Shown in pieces: positions 55,183 through 64,000 of a stretch of DNA of 64,000 nucleotides. Where the stretch lies: positions 558,001-622,000 of the forward strand of contig CAVVEG010000017.1 of NCBI GenBank assembly GCA_963747255.1. Reading direction: 5' to 3'. This DNA comes from CAIYRG01 sp963747255 (GTDB taxonomy: Bacteria; Pseudomonadota; Alphaproteobacteria; Micropepsales; Micropepsaceae). Below the pieces are notes generated by a model. The model saw nothing but the letters and a program-made list of their open reading frames with translations. It ran no database searches and had not been told where the DNA came from. Each line of letters begins with the position of its first letter. The first letter of the stretch is position 1. The position numbers and the translations under genes are program-made.

Positions 55183-57893
55183 GCTGCTTTGTCCTGGATC
55201 GCAAGCTCCCCCACGGCGACGGGAAAACTGATCGTGAACACGGCACCTGCGCGGTCATTCCGGTTGCCCGCCACGATTGTACCCCCCATCGCCTCCACGA
55301 AACCGCGGCAGATCGCAAGACCCAGCCCTGTTCCCGCGGTTTTGCGGTCAGTCGCGTGAACGCGGAAGAACTTGTCGAAAATCCGCTCAAGGTCCGCGGC
55401 GGGAATTCCAGCGCCTTCGTCCATGACCGCGATTCGAACGAGACTGTCTTCCCGCCAGCCGCGAATGCGGATGCCGGACTCCGCAGGCGAATATTTGGCA
55501 GCATTGTCGAGCAGATTAAAAAGTACCTGCTCGAACAGCACGGGGTCCAGTTTCAGCATGGGTAAATCATGTGCAATATCGAGTTCGACGCGATGCGCCG
55601 AAAGAATCCCGGACGCTCGGGCGAGAGCGCTGCCGATGATGTCGGAGAGGTCGACCAATTCGCGATTGGGGGCAATGGCGCCCGATTCCAGTCGCGTCAT
55701 ATCCAGAAGATTGTTGATAAACCGGTTCAACCTTTCCGCTTCTTCCTGGATCGTGCGGACCAGATCTTCCTGCGCTGCATTATCGAGCTGCTTTCTGTAA
55801 GACCTGAGACTGGTTGCGGATCCCAGAATCGATGCCAGCGGAGTCTTCAGATCGTGGGAAATCGAGGTAAGAAGCGCGCTGCGCAGTTTCTCGGTTTCAG
55901 CCGCGATACGCGCTTTATCGACATCGCCGGCCAGGTGGATGCGTTCGATTGCCAATGCGGCCTGACCTGCAAGTGTATCCAGTAGCCGCCGCTGATCCGG
56001 GGTCAGCAAAGGCCCGGGCCGATCATTATCGAGACCCACGACACCGGCCGCGCCGCGACCGGTCTGCATCGGGACAAAGAGCCGTTTTGCGCCCGGGAGC
56101 GTGTCGGCGCCGCGTCCCGCCGGCCGGTTGTTCTGCCAACTCCACTTGGCCGCGGCCATATCGGCCTCGTCCATCCAGTCCTCCGGTGGATAGCCCGAGC
56201 GAACGGAAAGAGTCTGTCCTTCAGGAAGCAGTATCACCACCCGGACCCGAAGCATCGAGGCGATCTGAAAAGACGTAGCCCATAGTAGATCGTCCAGGCT
56301 TACGATCCCGGAAAGTTTCCTGCTGAAGGCGTAAAGGTCCTCAGTGGTTTTGGCGCGCTGCTGCGCAGTGACAGCCTGAGCCCGCAGACGCGCGGTCAAA
56401 TTGCTGCCGATCACCGCAACAATTGCGAAGGTGACAAGCGCAACCACATTCTCGGGGTCGGCGATCGTGAATGTGTAAAGCGGCGGCAGAAAGAAGAAGT
56501 TAAATGAAAGTACGGCAAGCGAGCAGGCAAACAACGCCGGCGCCAGGCCATAAGTTACGGCCGCTCCCAGAACCGCGGTAAGAAACACCAGTGCGATATT
56601 CGCGATGCCAAGAAACTGCCGCAGCACAAGAGAGACAAACAGAGCCGCAGCGACCATTCCGGCAGATCCGCCGAATTCGCGGGGATTTGGCATACCCCGA
56701 CGCCCACCGGCCGTTTTTATTCTCTCGCCTGACGATGATGGACCACGTTCCTCCCCACGATCTGCCATCACGTGCACGTTGATGTCGCGGGCACGTTGAA
56801 TGAGACGGCTGACGGTCGATCCGCGAAGCAGTTCGGACCATCTGGGACGTGTGGTTCGCGAAACAACAATATGAGTGATGTTGTTGCTTTGGGCGTAATT
56901 CACGACAGCATCCGCGCGCTCGGCCGCAGGAATCGTCACCGAAACGCCGCCAAGACGTTCGGCCAGGCGCTGACATTCGGCTATGTAGTCGTGATCCGCT
57001 TCCCGCAACTGCCGGCTCTCCGGCGTCTCCACGTAAAGAACCGTCCAGGGTGCATGCAGCCGGTCCGCAAGCCGCCTCGCATAACGCACCAGCGCTGCCG
57101 AACCGCGATCTTCGCTGATACAGGCAAGCACACGGTCGCTGGTCTCCCACGGCCCCGCGATCGCATGCGTCTGCATGTAACTCAGCATCTGCTCGTCAAC
57201 GCGCTGCGCTGTGCGCCTGAGAGCGAGTTCCCGCAAAGCCGTCAGATTGCCTTCCGTGAAATAATTCCGGATTGCCCGTTCGGCCTGTTCCGGAATGTAA
57301 ACTTTTCCATCCTTAAGTCGCTGGATCAGGTCTTCCGGCGTAATGTCGACAACTTCCACTTCGTCAGCGCGATCAAGAATGGAATCGGGAACCGATTCGC
57401 GCACCACTACATGTGTGATCTTCGCGACCACGTCCTTGACGCTTTCGAGATGCTGGATGTTCAGCGTTGTGTAAACGTCGATCCCCGCCGCAAGCAGTTC
57501 CTCGACGTCCATATAGCGTTTCGGATGACGGCTACCCTCGACATTGGTGTGGGCCAACTCATCCACCAACACCAGAGCAGGCCGGCGCTGGAGGATGGCG
57601 TCGAGGTCCATTTCAGCCATCACCTGTCCGCGATAAAGCATCCGCTTCTTGGGGATGGCCTCAATGCCCTTGCTCAGAAGATCGGTTTCGACGCGTCCGT
57701 GAGTCTCAACGACCCCAATGACGACATCGAGCCCTTCGAGACGACGCTGACGCGCCGAAGCGAGCATTTCATAGGTTTTGCCGACTCCCGGGGCAGCACC
57801 CAGAAAAATCTTGAGCCGCCCCCTCCCCTCCTTATTGGCCTGCTGCAGCAGCGCCTCAGGAGAAGGGCGCTTCCCCGCGGTGTCGTCGCTCAT
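55179..57893 (-). CDS. kdpD: KdpD sensor histidine kinase
   Basis: 904 residues with the full KdpD order: N-terminal KdpD domain with Walker A (FLGAAPGVGKTYEML, residues 30-43), a universal-stress-type domain (RVLACISEDRGSAALVRYARRLADRLH), a four-helix membrane block (GSAGMVAAALFVSLVLRQFLGIANIALVFLTAV..), a GAF-like region, H-box SISHDLKTPLASILGSATSL, N-box NLLDNAAKYSPAE and G-boxes VMDEGAGIPAADL and GTGLGLAICRGFVEAMGG. Senses potassium and turgor. The gap after kdpC is 15 bp. Intact. Confidence 0.97.
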   Translation of the reverse strand: MSDDTAGKRPSPEALLQQANKEGRGRLKIFLGAAPGVGKTYEMLASARQRRLEGLDVVIGVVETHGRVETDLLSKGIEAIPKKRMLYRGQVMAEMDLDAILQRRPALVLVDELAHTNVEGSRHPKRYMDVEELLAAGIDVYTTLNIQHLESVKDVVAKITHVVVRESVPDSILDRADEVEVVDITPEDLIQRLKDGKVYIPEQAERAIRNYFTEGNLTALRELALRRTAQRVDEQMLSYMQTHAIAGPWETSDRVLACISEDRGSAALVRYARRLADRLHAPWTVLYVETPESRQLREADHDYIAECQRLAERLGGVSVTIPAAERADAVVNYAQSNNITHIVVSRTTRPRWSELLRGSTVSRLIQRARDINVHVMADRGEERGPSSSGERIKTAGGRRGMPNPREFGGSAGMVAAALFVSLVLRQFLGIANIALVFLTAVLGAAVTYGLAPALFACSLAVLSFNFFFLPPLYTFTIADPENVVALVTFAIVAVIGSNLTARLRAQAVTAQQRAKTTEDLYAFSRKLSGIVSLDDLLWATSFQIASMLRVRVVILLPEGQTLSVRSGYPPEDWMDEADMAAAKWSWQNNRPAGRGADTLPGAKRLFVPMQTGRGAAGVVGLDNDRPGPLLTPDQRRLLDTLAGQAALAIERIHLAGDVDKARIAAETEKLRSALLTSISHDLKTPLASILGSATSLRSYRKQLDNAAQEDLVRTIQEEAERLNRFINNLLDMTRLESGAIAPNRELVDLSDIIGSALARASGILSAHRVELDIAHDLPMLKLDPVLFEQVLFNLLDNAAKYSPAESGIRIRGWREDSLVRIAVMDEGAGIPAADLERIFDKFFRVHATDRKTAGTGLGLAICRGFVEAMGGTIVAGNRNDRAGAVFTISFPVAVGELAIQDKAA

Positions 57894-57908
57894 GCGCCAT
57901 AAGGTAGC

Positions 57909-58520
57909 TCATCTTGCCTGCGCTTGCATCGCGTCCAGCGCCAGATTGAGCCGGAGGACATTCACATGCGGCTCGCCGATAATTCCAAGCACGCGCGTTT
58001 CGACGCGGCTCTGCACCAGTTGGCGCAACTGATCTTCGGTCAGACCCCGCGCCTTCGCCACGCGCGGAATCTGGAACAATGCCCCGGCTGGGGTAATGTC
58101 CGGGTCGAGACCGCTGGCGGAAGTGGTGACCAGATCGACCGGAATTGGTGCACCGGGATTTTGCGCCTGCAAATCTGCGGCATCCTTTTTCACCCTGTCC
58201 ACCAATGCCTTGGATGTTGGTCCGAGATTTGAACCAGAGGAATTGGCGGCGTTGTAGGGCGCGTCCACCGTCTTCGACGGGTCTTTGGGATCCGGCGCAT
58301 TGGTGGCTGAAGGGCGCCCATGGAAATATTTGTCGGCGGTGAAATTCTGGCCGATCAGTTCCGAACCGATCACCTTGCCGTTCTGCTGAATCAAACTGCC
58401 ATTGGCCTGATAGGGAAAGATCGACTGGGCGATTCCCGTCATACCCAGCGGGTAAATGATCCCGGTAATCAGGGTCATGACGATAATCATCATGATGGCA
58501 GGACGAATCTGTTTGGACAT
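57909..58520 (-). CDS. kdpC: KdpC, potassium-transporting ATPase subunit
   Basis: About 203 residues. Starts MSKQIRPAIMMIIVMTLITGIIYPLGMTGIAQSIF with the single TM helix, followed by QANGSLIQQNGKVIGSELIGQNFTADKYFHGRPSAT, the family signature, and a periplasmic domain ending RVLGIIGEPHVNVLRLNLALDAM. KdpC stabilises the KdpA-KdpB complex. The frame is open upstream to 58538, but Met at 58520 fits; it begins 10 bp after kdpB. Intact. Confidence 0.96.
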   Translation of the reverse strand: MSKQIRPAIMMIIVMTLITGIIYPLGMTGIAQSIFPYQANGSLIQQNGKVIGSELIGQNFTADKYFHGRPSATNAPDPKDPSKTVDAPYNAANSSGSNLGPTSKALVDRVKKDAADLQAQNPGAPIPVDLVTTSASGLDPDITPAGALFQIPRVAKARGLTEDQLRQLVQSRVETRVLGIIGEPHVNVLRLNLALDAMQAQAR

Positions 58521-58530
58521 TGGAGCTACC

Positions 58531-60612
58531 TCACGCAAGACCGACAGCGGTGACCAGAAGGTCGATCAGTTTGATTCCGATAAAAGGCACCGCGATGCCG
58601 CCGAGTCCGTAAACCAGCAGATTGCGGCGCAGGACACTCGCCGCGCCGACCGGGCGGTAAGCCACACCCTTCAGTGCCAGCGGAATGAGCGCGATGATGA
58701 TCAAGGCATTGAAGACAATTGCGGAAAGGATTGCGCTCTGTGGCGAATGCAGACGCATGATGTTCAACGTCTGAAGCTGCGGATAAAACGCGATGAACAT
58801 CGCAGGGATAATCGCGAAATATTTGGCGACATCATTGGCGATGGAAAAGGTCGTCAGCGCGCCGCGCGTCATCAGCAATTGCTTGCCGATTTCCACAATC
58901 TCGATGAGTTTCGTCGGATCGGAGTCCAGATCCACCATGTTCCCGGCTTCGCGGGCAGCCATGGTGCCCGTGTTCATCGCCACGCCGACATCGGCCTGGG
59001 CCAGCGCGGGCGCATCGTTCGTCCCGTCACCGCACATGGCCACGAGTTTGCCCTTGGCCTGCTCTTCCCGGATCAGTTTCAGTTTCGCCTCGGGTGTTGC
59101 CTGAGCGAGAAAATCATCGACGCCCAATTCGGCGGCAATGGCCGCAGCCGTCAACGGGTTGTCACCTGTAATCATAACGGTGCGGATGCCCATCTTGCGC
59201 AGCGCCGCAAATCGCTCACGGATGCCGCCTTTCACGATATCCTTGAGATGAATGATCCCAAGCAGCCTGCCATCCTTTGCGACCGCAAGCGGTGTACCGC
59301 CAGACTTGGCTACGCGCTCGGCAAGCACGTTAATCTCCTTGGCGCCAGGCGTGCTCGGCCCTCCGGCGATGGCCAGAACCGCATCGACAGCCCCCTTCCG
59401 AATCACCATGCCTTCGGCATCGACACCTGAAATTCGCGTTTGCGCGGAAAACGGAATGAAGCGCGCGTTGAGCGCGGCCATATCGCGGCCACGAATCCCG
59501 TATTTCTCCTTTGCCAGCACGACGATGGAGCGTCCCTCCGGTGTCTCGTCCGAAAGCGAAGCGAGCTGTGCAGCATCGGCGAGATCGCGTTCGCTAACAC
59601 CTGATACGGGGAGGAACTCCGTTGCCTGGCGGTTCCCGAGCGTAATGGTGCCGGTCTTGTCCAGCAGAAGCGTGTCGACGTCGCCCGCAGCCTCGACTGC
59701 GCGTCCGGACATGGCAAGCACATTGAAGCGCACCAAACGGTCCATCCCGGCAATGCCGATCGCCGACAGAAGAGCGCCGATGGTTGTGGGAATCAGCGTT
59801 ACAAAAAGCGCAACAAGTACCAGGACGGTCAGCTTGCCCCCGGCATAGGCGGCAAAACTTGGTATCGTGACAACGGCGAAGACAAAGATCAGCGTCATTC
59901 CTGCCAGCAGGATGTTCAGCGCGATTTCATTGGGCGTCTTTTGCCGTTCGGCGCCCTCCACAAGCGCAATCATGCGGTCGAGAAAGGTCGAGCCCTGCGC
60001 CGCCGTGATTTTGACCTTGATCCGATCCGAAATGACCATCGTGCCGCCCGTGACCGCTGAACGATCGCCGCCGCTTTCGCGAATGACGGGCGCCGATTCG
60101 CCGGTGATGGCGGATTCATTGACGGAGGCGACACCTTCAATCACGTCGCCGTCACTCGGTATAAGATCACCTGCTTCGACGACTACGACGTCGCCGGGTT
60201 TCAGAGATGATGCAGGAACTTCGTGCCATTCCGCACCACGGTCCAGAAGTTTTGCGGTCGTTTCGGTCCTGGTCTTCCGCAAGGCAGCAGCCTGCGCCTT
60301 GCCGCGCCCTTCTGCCACCGCCTCTGCGAAATTGGCAAAAATCACCGTGAACCAGAGCCAGAGATTGATCTGGAACGAAAAGGCAAGGTTCGGGCCGCCC
60401 ATTACAAGATCGCGGATGAACAAAATCGTCGTCAGGCTGGCGACGACTTCCACCACGAACATGACCGGATTTCCGATCATGTGACGCGGATGGAGCTTCT
60501 TAAACGCATCCCGGATAGCGGGCACGAAAATCCTGGGATCCGTGAGCGTAGCCGTTGGCATGCGCTTGCGCAGCCGCTCGATGCCCATTGGTGTGGTTGT
60601 GATCGTGTCCAT
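58531..60612 (-). CDS. kdpB: KdpB, P-type ATPase subunit of the potassium pump
   Basis: 693 residues, class IA P-type ATPase that powers K+ uptake through KdpA. The phosphorylation site is DKTGTITLGNRQATEFLP, the TGES loop is ITGESAPVIRESGGDRSAVTGG, and the hinge is MCGDGTNDAPALAQADVGVAMNTGT. Seven hydrophobic TM segments at expected places. Intact. A strong, uninterrupted frame. Confidence 0.97.
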   Translation of the reverse strand: MDTITTTPMGIERLRKRMPTATLTDPRIFVPAIRDAFKKLHPRHMIGNPVMFVVEVVASLTTILFIRDLVMGGPNLAFSFQINLWLWFTVIFANFAEAVAEGRGKAQAAALRKTRTETTAKLLDRGAEWHEVPASSLKPGDVVVVEAGDLIPSDGDVIEGVASVNESAITGESAPVIRESGGDRSAVTGGTMVISDRIKVKITAAQGSTFLDRMIALVEGAERQKTPNEIALNILLAGMTLIFVFAVVTIPSFAAYAGGKLTVLVLVALFVTLIPTTIGALLSAIGIAGMDRLVRFNVLAMSGRAVEAAGDVDTLLLDKTGTITLGNRQATEFLPVSGVSERDLADAAQLASLSDETPEGRSIVVLAKEKYGIRGRDMAALNARFIPFSAQTRISGVDAEGMVIRKGAVDAVLAIAGGPSTPGAKEINVLAERVAKSGGTPLAVAKDGRLLGIIHLKDIVKGGIRERFAALRKMGIRTVMITGDNPLTAAAIAAELGVDDFLAQATPEAKLKLIREEQAKGKLVAMCGDGTNDAPALAQADVGVAMNTGTMAAREAGNMVDLDSDPTKLIEIVEIGKQLLMTRGALTTFSIANDVAKYFAIIPAMFIAFYPQLQTLNIMRLHSPQSAILSAIVFNALIIIALIPLALKGVAYRPVGAASVLRRNLLVYGLGGIAVPFIGIKLIDLLVTAVGLA

Positions 60613-60622
60613 CGATTTTACC

Positions 60623-62350
60623 TCAGTACAGATTACCGGCCTGCATCGCGAAATGTTCGACGATGGGGCCGAGGGAAAGCGCCGGGAAATAAGTGAGACC
60701 GCCGACGATCAGGATCACGCCCGTCAGCAAACCGACAAACAGCGGCGTATGGGTTGGAAAGGTACCCGCGGATGGCGGCACGATTTTCTTCGCAGCGAGC
60801 GATCCGGCCACCGCCAGCATCGGCACGATCATCAGGAAGCGGCCGATCACCGTCGCAAAGCCAGTCGTTACATTATAAAAAAGCGTGTTCGCAGAAATTC
60901 CGGCAAAAGCGCTGCCATTGTTGCCGGTCGCTGAAGTATAGGCATAGAGAATTTCGCTAAAACCGTGCGGGCCCATATTGTTGCGTCCAGCGAGCCCGAC
61001 ATCCAGCACCGAAGCGAGCGCGGTAAAGCCCAGCATCGAAAGCGGGAGCACCAGAATGGCGAGGATCGCCATTTTGACTTCGCGCGATTCCAGTTTCTTG
61101 CCGAGATATTCCGGCGTGCGCCCGACCATGAGTCCGGCGACAAACATCGCGATGATCGCGAACAGGAGCATTCCGTAAAGACCGGAGCCGACGCCCCCGA
61201 AGATGATCTCACCCAACTGGATGTTGAGCATGGGCACCAAACCGCCCAATGGCATCAGGCTGTCATGCATAGTGTTAACGGCGCCACAGGAAGCGTCCGT
61301 CGTCACTGTCGCGAAAAGCGACGAATTGGCGATGCCGAAGCGGACCTCCTTGCCTTCCATATTACCGCCAGGCTGTGACACAGAAGCGGAGTAATCGATG
61401 TGGAAGGGAAGTAATGCCGGATTGGGTTGGGTTTCCGCCGCATACACGGTGGTAACGCCAGCCAGAAACAGGACACCCATAACCGCGAAGATCGCCCAGC
61501 CCTGCCGCTGATCGCCGACCATCCTGCCAAAAAAATTGGTGAGTCCCGCGCCAAGCGAGAAAATCAGGATGATCTGAACCAGATTGGTGATGGCATTGGG
61601 ATTTTCATAGGGATGTGCGGAATTGGCATTGAAAAATCCACCGCCATTGGTGCCCATCATCTTGATCACTTCCTGGGAAGCAACCGGCCCCATGCCGACG
61701 GTCTGTTTGGCCCCTTCGAGCGTAGTCGCATCGACATAGGCGTTCAGATTCTGCGGCATTCCCTGCCAGACGAAGAACAGTCCAACGACAATGGAAATGG
61801 GTAGCAGGATGTAGAGCGTGCAGCGCGTGAGATCGACCCAGAAATTACCGATGGTCTGCGCCGAGCGCCGCGAAAATCCGCGCACCAGCGCGACTGCCAG
61901 CGCGATGCCGGTTGCCGCGGAGACGAAATTGTGAACCGTGAGCCCCGCCATCTGGACGAAATAGCTCATCGTCGTCTCGGGCACGTAAGATTGCCAATTG
62001 GTGTTGGTGACAAAACTCAGGGATGTATTGAACGCCAGATCTGGGGCAACTGCGGAAAAACCCTGCGGGTTGAATGGCAGAAAACCCTGCAGGCGCTGTA
62101 TCGCATAGAGCGAGAGGAAGCCCGCCAAGCTGAACAGCAGCATGGCGGCCCCATATGTGATCCAATGCTGTTCTTCGCTTTCCTCTACGCCGCAAAGTCC
62201 GTAAACGCCGCGCTCTAGCGGGCGCAGCAGTGGCGACAGCAGAGTGCGATCGCCATTGAACACGCGCGTCATATAGCCGCCAATGGGCTTTGTGATCGCG
62301 ATAATGATCACGCTGAAAAGCGCGATCTGAATCCAGCCGTTGAGTGTCAT
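60623..62350 (-). CDS. kdpA: KdpA, potassium channel-like subunit
   Basis: 575 residues, ten TM helices; the K+ selectivity filter repeats are recognisable in sections such as SFVTNTNWQSYVPETTMSYFVQM, MGTNGGGFFNANSAHPYENPNAITN and TTDASCGAVNTMHDSLMPLGG. KdpA carries potassium across the membrane with kdpF and KdpB. Start MTLNGWIQIALFSVIIIAITKPIGGYM. It lies 12 bp downstream of kdpF. Intact. Confidence 0.97.
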   Translation of the reverse strand: MTLNGWIQIALFSVIIIAITKPIGGYMTRVFNGDRTLLSPLLRPLERGVYGLCGVEESEEQHWITYGAAMLLFSLAGFLSLYAIQRLQGFLPFNPQGFSAVAPDLAFNTSLSFVTNTNWQSYVPETTMSYFVQMAGLTVHNFVSAATGIALAVALVRGFSRRSAQTIGNFWVDLTRCTLYILLPISIVVGLFFVWQGMPQNLNAYVDATTLEGAKQTVGMGPVASQEVIKMMGTNGGGFFNANSAHPYENPNAITNLVQIILIFSLGAGLTNFFGRMVGDQRQGWAIFAVMGVLFLAGVTTVYAAETQPNPALLPFHIDYSASVSQPGGNMEGKEVRFGIANSSLFATVTTDASCGAVNTMHDSLMPLGGLVPMLNIQLGEIIFGGVGSGLYGMLLFAIIAMFVAGLMVGRTPEYLGKKLESREVKMAILAILVLPLSMLGFTALASVLDVGLAGRNNMGPHGFSEILYAYTSATGNNGSAFAGISANTLFYNVTTGFATVIGRFLMIVPMLAVAGSLAAKKIVPPSAGTFPTHTPLFVGLLTGVILIVGGLTYFPALSLGPIVEHFAMQAGNLY

Positions 62351-62362
62351 GGCCGATCGTCC

Positions 62363-62452
62363 TTAAAATCTCTCGGGGCGGACAAGCGCGTAAACCAGGT
62401 AAACAAGCAGTCCCGCCGTTACCAATGCGCCAAGCGTGTAATCGAAAATCAT
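62363..62452 (-). CDS. kdpF: KdpF, small membrane subunit (29 aa)
   Basis: A 29-residue single-helix peptide: MIFDYTLGALVTAGLLVYLV then YALVRPERF. The final RPERF is the conserved KdpF ending. In E. coli KdpF stabilises the KdpABC complex. It is immediately upstream of kdpA (12 bp). Too short for usual gene callers. Confidence 0.93.
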   Translation of the reverse strand: MIFDYTLGALVTAGLLVYLVYALVRPERF

Positions 62453-62462
62453 CGTTGGATCC

Positions 62463-62546
62463 TCAGAAGCGGTCGCAGGAATATTCGTAAGCAATGGCCG
62501 CTACGAAAAACGCGGTCCCGGCAGCAAGCAGTATGAGATCAAGCAT
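62463..62546 (-). CDS. 27-residue membrane peptide upstream of kdpF
   Basis: MLDLILLAAGTAFFVAAIAY is one hydrophobic helix, followed by EYSCDRF. A TAAGGAGA site lies 6 bp before the ATG. It ends 10 bp before kdpF and starts 21 bp after the porin stop. Similar short MLDL...YxxxCDR peptides are known to me in front of kdpF in other proteobacteria, unnamed. It is likely a second small subunit or assembly factor of the Kdp complex; inference. Confidence 0.7.
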   Translation of the reverse strand: MLDLILLAAGTAFFVAAIAYEYSCDRF

Positions 62547-62567
62547 GGGAATCTCCTTACGTCTAAC

Positions 62568-63827
62568 TCAGAAAAGGATGCCAATCTCGAACGCGAAGCG
62601 GTTTTGCGATTTGCCGGTGCCGTTGGGGCCAAAGCCAAAACCGGCAGTCGTCGAAGTGGCAGCCACGTAGGAATATTCAGCCCGCGCAAAGTAGATATCG
62701 TACTGGTAAGTCGGCGTGATGGTGAACGAGAAGGCGTTACTGCCGGGGCCGAAGAGCAGATTAGTGGAATCGGTGAGCGTGGAGCCCTTTCCGGTCGAAT
62801 CGATATATTCAATACGCCCGGCCAACTTCAGATTATCGTCGAATCCGTAGCTGACCAGCAGAGCCACACCGGTCGTCGAGGCCTCATGGAGGATTCCAAT
62901 CTTGGGATCGGAACCCACCGAGTTGTATTGCAGATAGGGCGAGATCACCCATTGTCCGTCACTATGCGTGTAAATGATGTTGAAAATTGAGCCATTGTTC
63001 TGCCAGTACGGGGTTGCCGTGGCCGCATAGTCGGTGTGCGCAAGGTTGCCGGCTCCCACCAGACTGATCGAATCCATCATGTCGATCGTCCATGCGGCCG
63101 AACCCGATATCCAGTTGTACCTGTTGGAATAATAACCGTCGTTCAGGGATAGCGCGAAGGCCACCGGACCGGCCGTATAGTTGACCTGCACACCGCGGCT
63201 GACTGCTGGCTCCTGATTCCACAGCAATCCGCGGAAGATATTCATGTTTTCAAAAGTGAAGGTGTATTCGTCGCCCACCAGTGTGGGAAGTTTTCCAATC
63301 TCCACCGAGAAATTTTCGGCCGGAACCAGTTTCAGAAAGCCCTGCGGCACCCAGCCATAGGTCAGGGATTCTGTCTGATGCGAATTGAGATAGGGTGTTC
63401 CGAGCGCCGGCAGCGAATAAATCCCCGCCTGCACGAAAAACTGGATAAGCCCATCCACTTTCTGGACGAAGATCTGGCCGTTGCTGATGTCGAACCGCGA
63501 CTTGCTATCCGAGCCAAAACCTGTCGCGGGCGTTTGCTGGAAGGCGAGGCCGGAAATCGCGCCATCAATGTAAATCTTGTCTCCCAGCGGCCCCAGATTA
63601 AGAGAAAACGGCATCAAAGGATAGGACAGCGGACCTGCAATGGCGGGCATCGCAATCGGAGTCGTCGGCGCAGCGGGAGGCATTGCAGCGGGCGGTGTTG
63701 TCGTCTCCTGCGCTTGAGCCACACTCGTGCAAACGAGAAGCGCCGCCGCGCCGGCAGCCATTCGCGTTCTGCCGCAGTGCAAGGCAGGAAGCAGGCCATA
63801 GTGGAATTGCCGAAATGCAGAACGCAT
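62568..63827 (-). CDS. Outer membrane beta-barrel (BBP2/porin-like) protein
   Basis: About 419 residues. MRSAFRQFHYGLLPALHCGRTRMAAGAAALLVCTSVAQAQE is a long signal peptide (start 63827; the frame is open to 63992). A Pro/Ala linker follows, then a barrel with alternating Tyr/Gly/aromatic strands (GLIQFFVQAGIYSLPALGTPYL, VSIEIGKLPTLVGDEYTFTF-like, AEYSYVAATSTTAGFGFGPNG) and a C-terminal FEIGILF ending in Phe. It resembles PF07642 (outer membrane barrel) proteins. Same strand as and just upstream of kdpF-kdpE, so it could let K+ cross the outer membrane. Intact. Confidence 0.82.
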   Translation of the reverse strand: MRSAFRQFHYGLLPALHCGRTRMAAGAAALLVCTSVAQAQETTTPPAAMPPAAPTTPIAMPAIAGPLSYPLMPFSLNLGPLGDKIYIDGAISGLAFQQTPATGFGSDSKSRFDISNGQIFVQKVDGLIQFFVQAGIYSLPALGTPYLNSHQTESLTYGWVPQGFLKLVPAENFSVEIGKLPTLVGDEYTFTFENMNIFRGLLWNQEPAVSRGVQVNYTAGPVAFALSLNDGYYSNRYNWISGSAAWTIDMMDSISLVGAGNLAHTDYAATATPYWQNNGSIFNIIYTHSDGQWVISPYLQYNSVGSDPKIGILHEASTTGVALLVSYGFDDNLKLAGRIEYIDSTGKGSTLTDSTNLLFGPGSNAFSFTITPTYQYDIYFARAEYSYVAATSTTAGFGFGPNGTGKSQNRFAFEIGILF

Positions 63828-64000
63828 ATGAAGTCTCTGAATATAGTGGTTCAATTGGTGAGTGTGATTACCCGTTCGCATGAAGCTTCCTGGCCAGTCT
63901 TTTCCCATCGATGGATGCCCGCCGGACCCCGGGAGTTGTGGCGTGAACTGCACCATCTCGACCGACCAAAGCTGCCATTCGGGCGCCTCCAACGACGGCA

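Noticed and set aside
1..64000. CRISPR array, rRNA operon or prophage
   Set aside because: No regularly spaced repeats, no rRNA signatures and no phage structural genes were seen.

Overview
This 64 kb window looks like a chromosomal segment of a GC-rich alphaproteobacterium. The supporting evidence is the gene set and its order: a Ros/MucR regulator, a ubiquinol-cytochrome c chaperone next to a YceD (DUF177) protein and rpmF-plsX-fabH-ihfA, the glyA-nrdR-ribD-ribE-ribBA-ribH-nusB-thiL cluster, a lysine-type (K+-independent) proton-pumping pyrophosphatase, and a two-domain cold-shock protein. The sequence does not settle the order or genus. The L32 protein is the zinc-binding four-cysteine kind, unlike the short cysteine-free L32 I recall from rhizobia.

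Layout. 0-13.5 kb is housekeeping: lysC (cut by the window edge), ubiG, a DUF1178 protein, a nitrilase-family amidase, grxC, comF, a methyltransferase, mutT, argJ, secA, accA, xerD and an exported protein with a 45-residue membrane partner. 13.7-15.1 kb is an IS630-group element that also encloses a divergent LexA/MarR-like HTH gene. 15.2-19.3 kb holds aroK-aroB-corC, then bolA and ydcF. 19.3-20.9 kb is a complete IS701-family element with a TTAG target duplication. 20.9-23.2 kb is an accessory locus: a 55-residue ORF and a nuclease-helicase (PD-(D/E)xK plus DUF2075), the best candidate for an uncharacterised system, probably anti-mobile-element defence. 23.2-30.1 kb carries a histidine kinase, three small helical proteins that resemble each other, a DUF481 outer membrane protein, an isoprenylcysteine-methyltransferase-like protein, an MFS exporter and a broken glyoxalase-fold gene.

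30.4-44.3 kb is a long, mostly minus-strand run of core genes: tRNA-Pro, ihfA, fabH, plsX, rpmF, yceD, the cytochrome bc1 chaperone, bamE (plus strand), hppA, thiL, nusB, the riboflavin genes, nrdR and glyA. 44.6-52.4 kb has mucR, DUF192, a double cold-shock protein, coxG, xdhC, a two-component system, a molybdopterin-binding/MocA fusion and an IscU-like scaffold. These suggest maturation of a molybdenum hydroxylase that is not itself in the window. 52.4-63.8 kb is minus strand: a ClpP paralogue overlapping a beta-lactamase-fold protein that lacks its catalytic residues, then a potassium uptake locus reading porin, 27-residue ORF, kdpF, A, B, C, D, E.

Many essential genes are interrupted by single-base insertions or deletions, most densely at 29.6-41.4 kb, yet the amino-acid sequence continues perfectly in another frame. 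I read these mostly as sequencing or assembly errors. Frameshifted genes are annotated over their full span.
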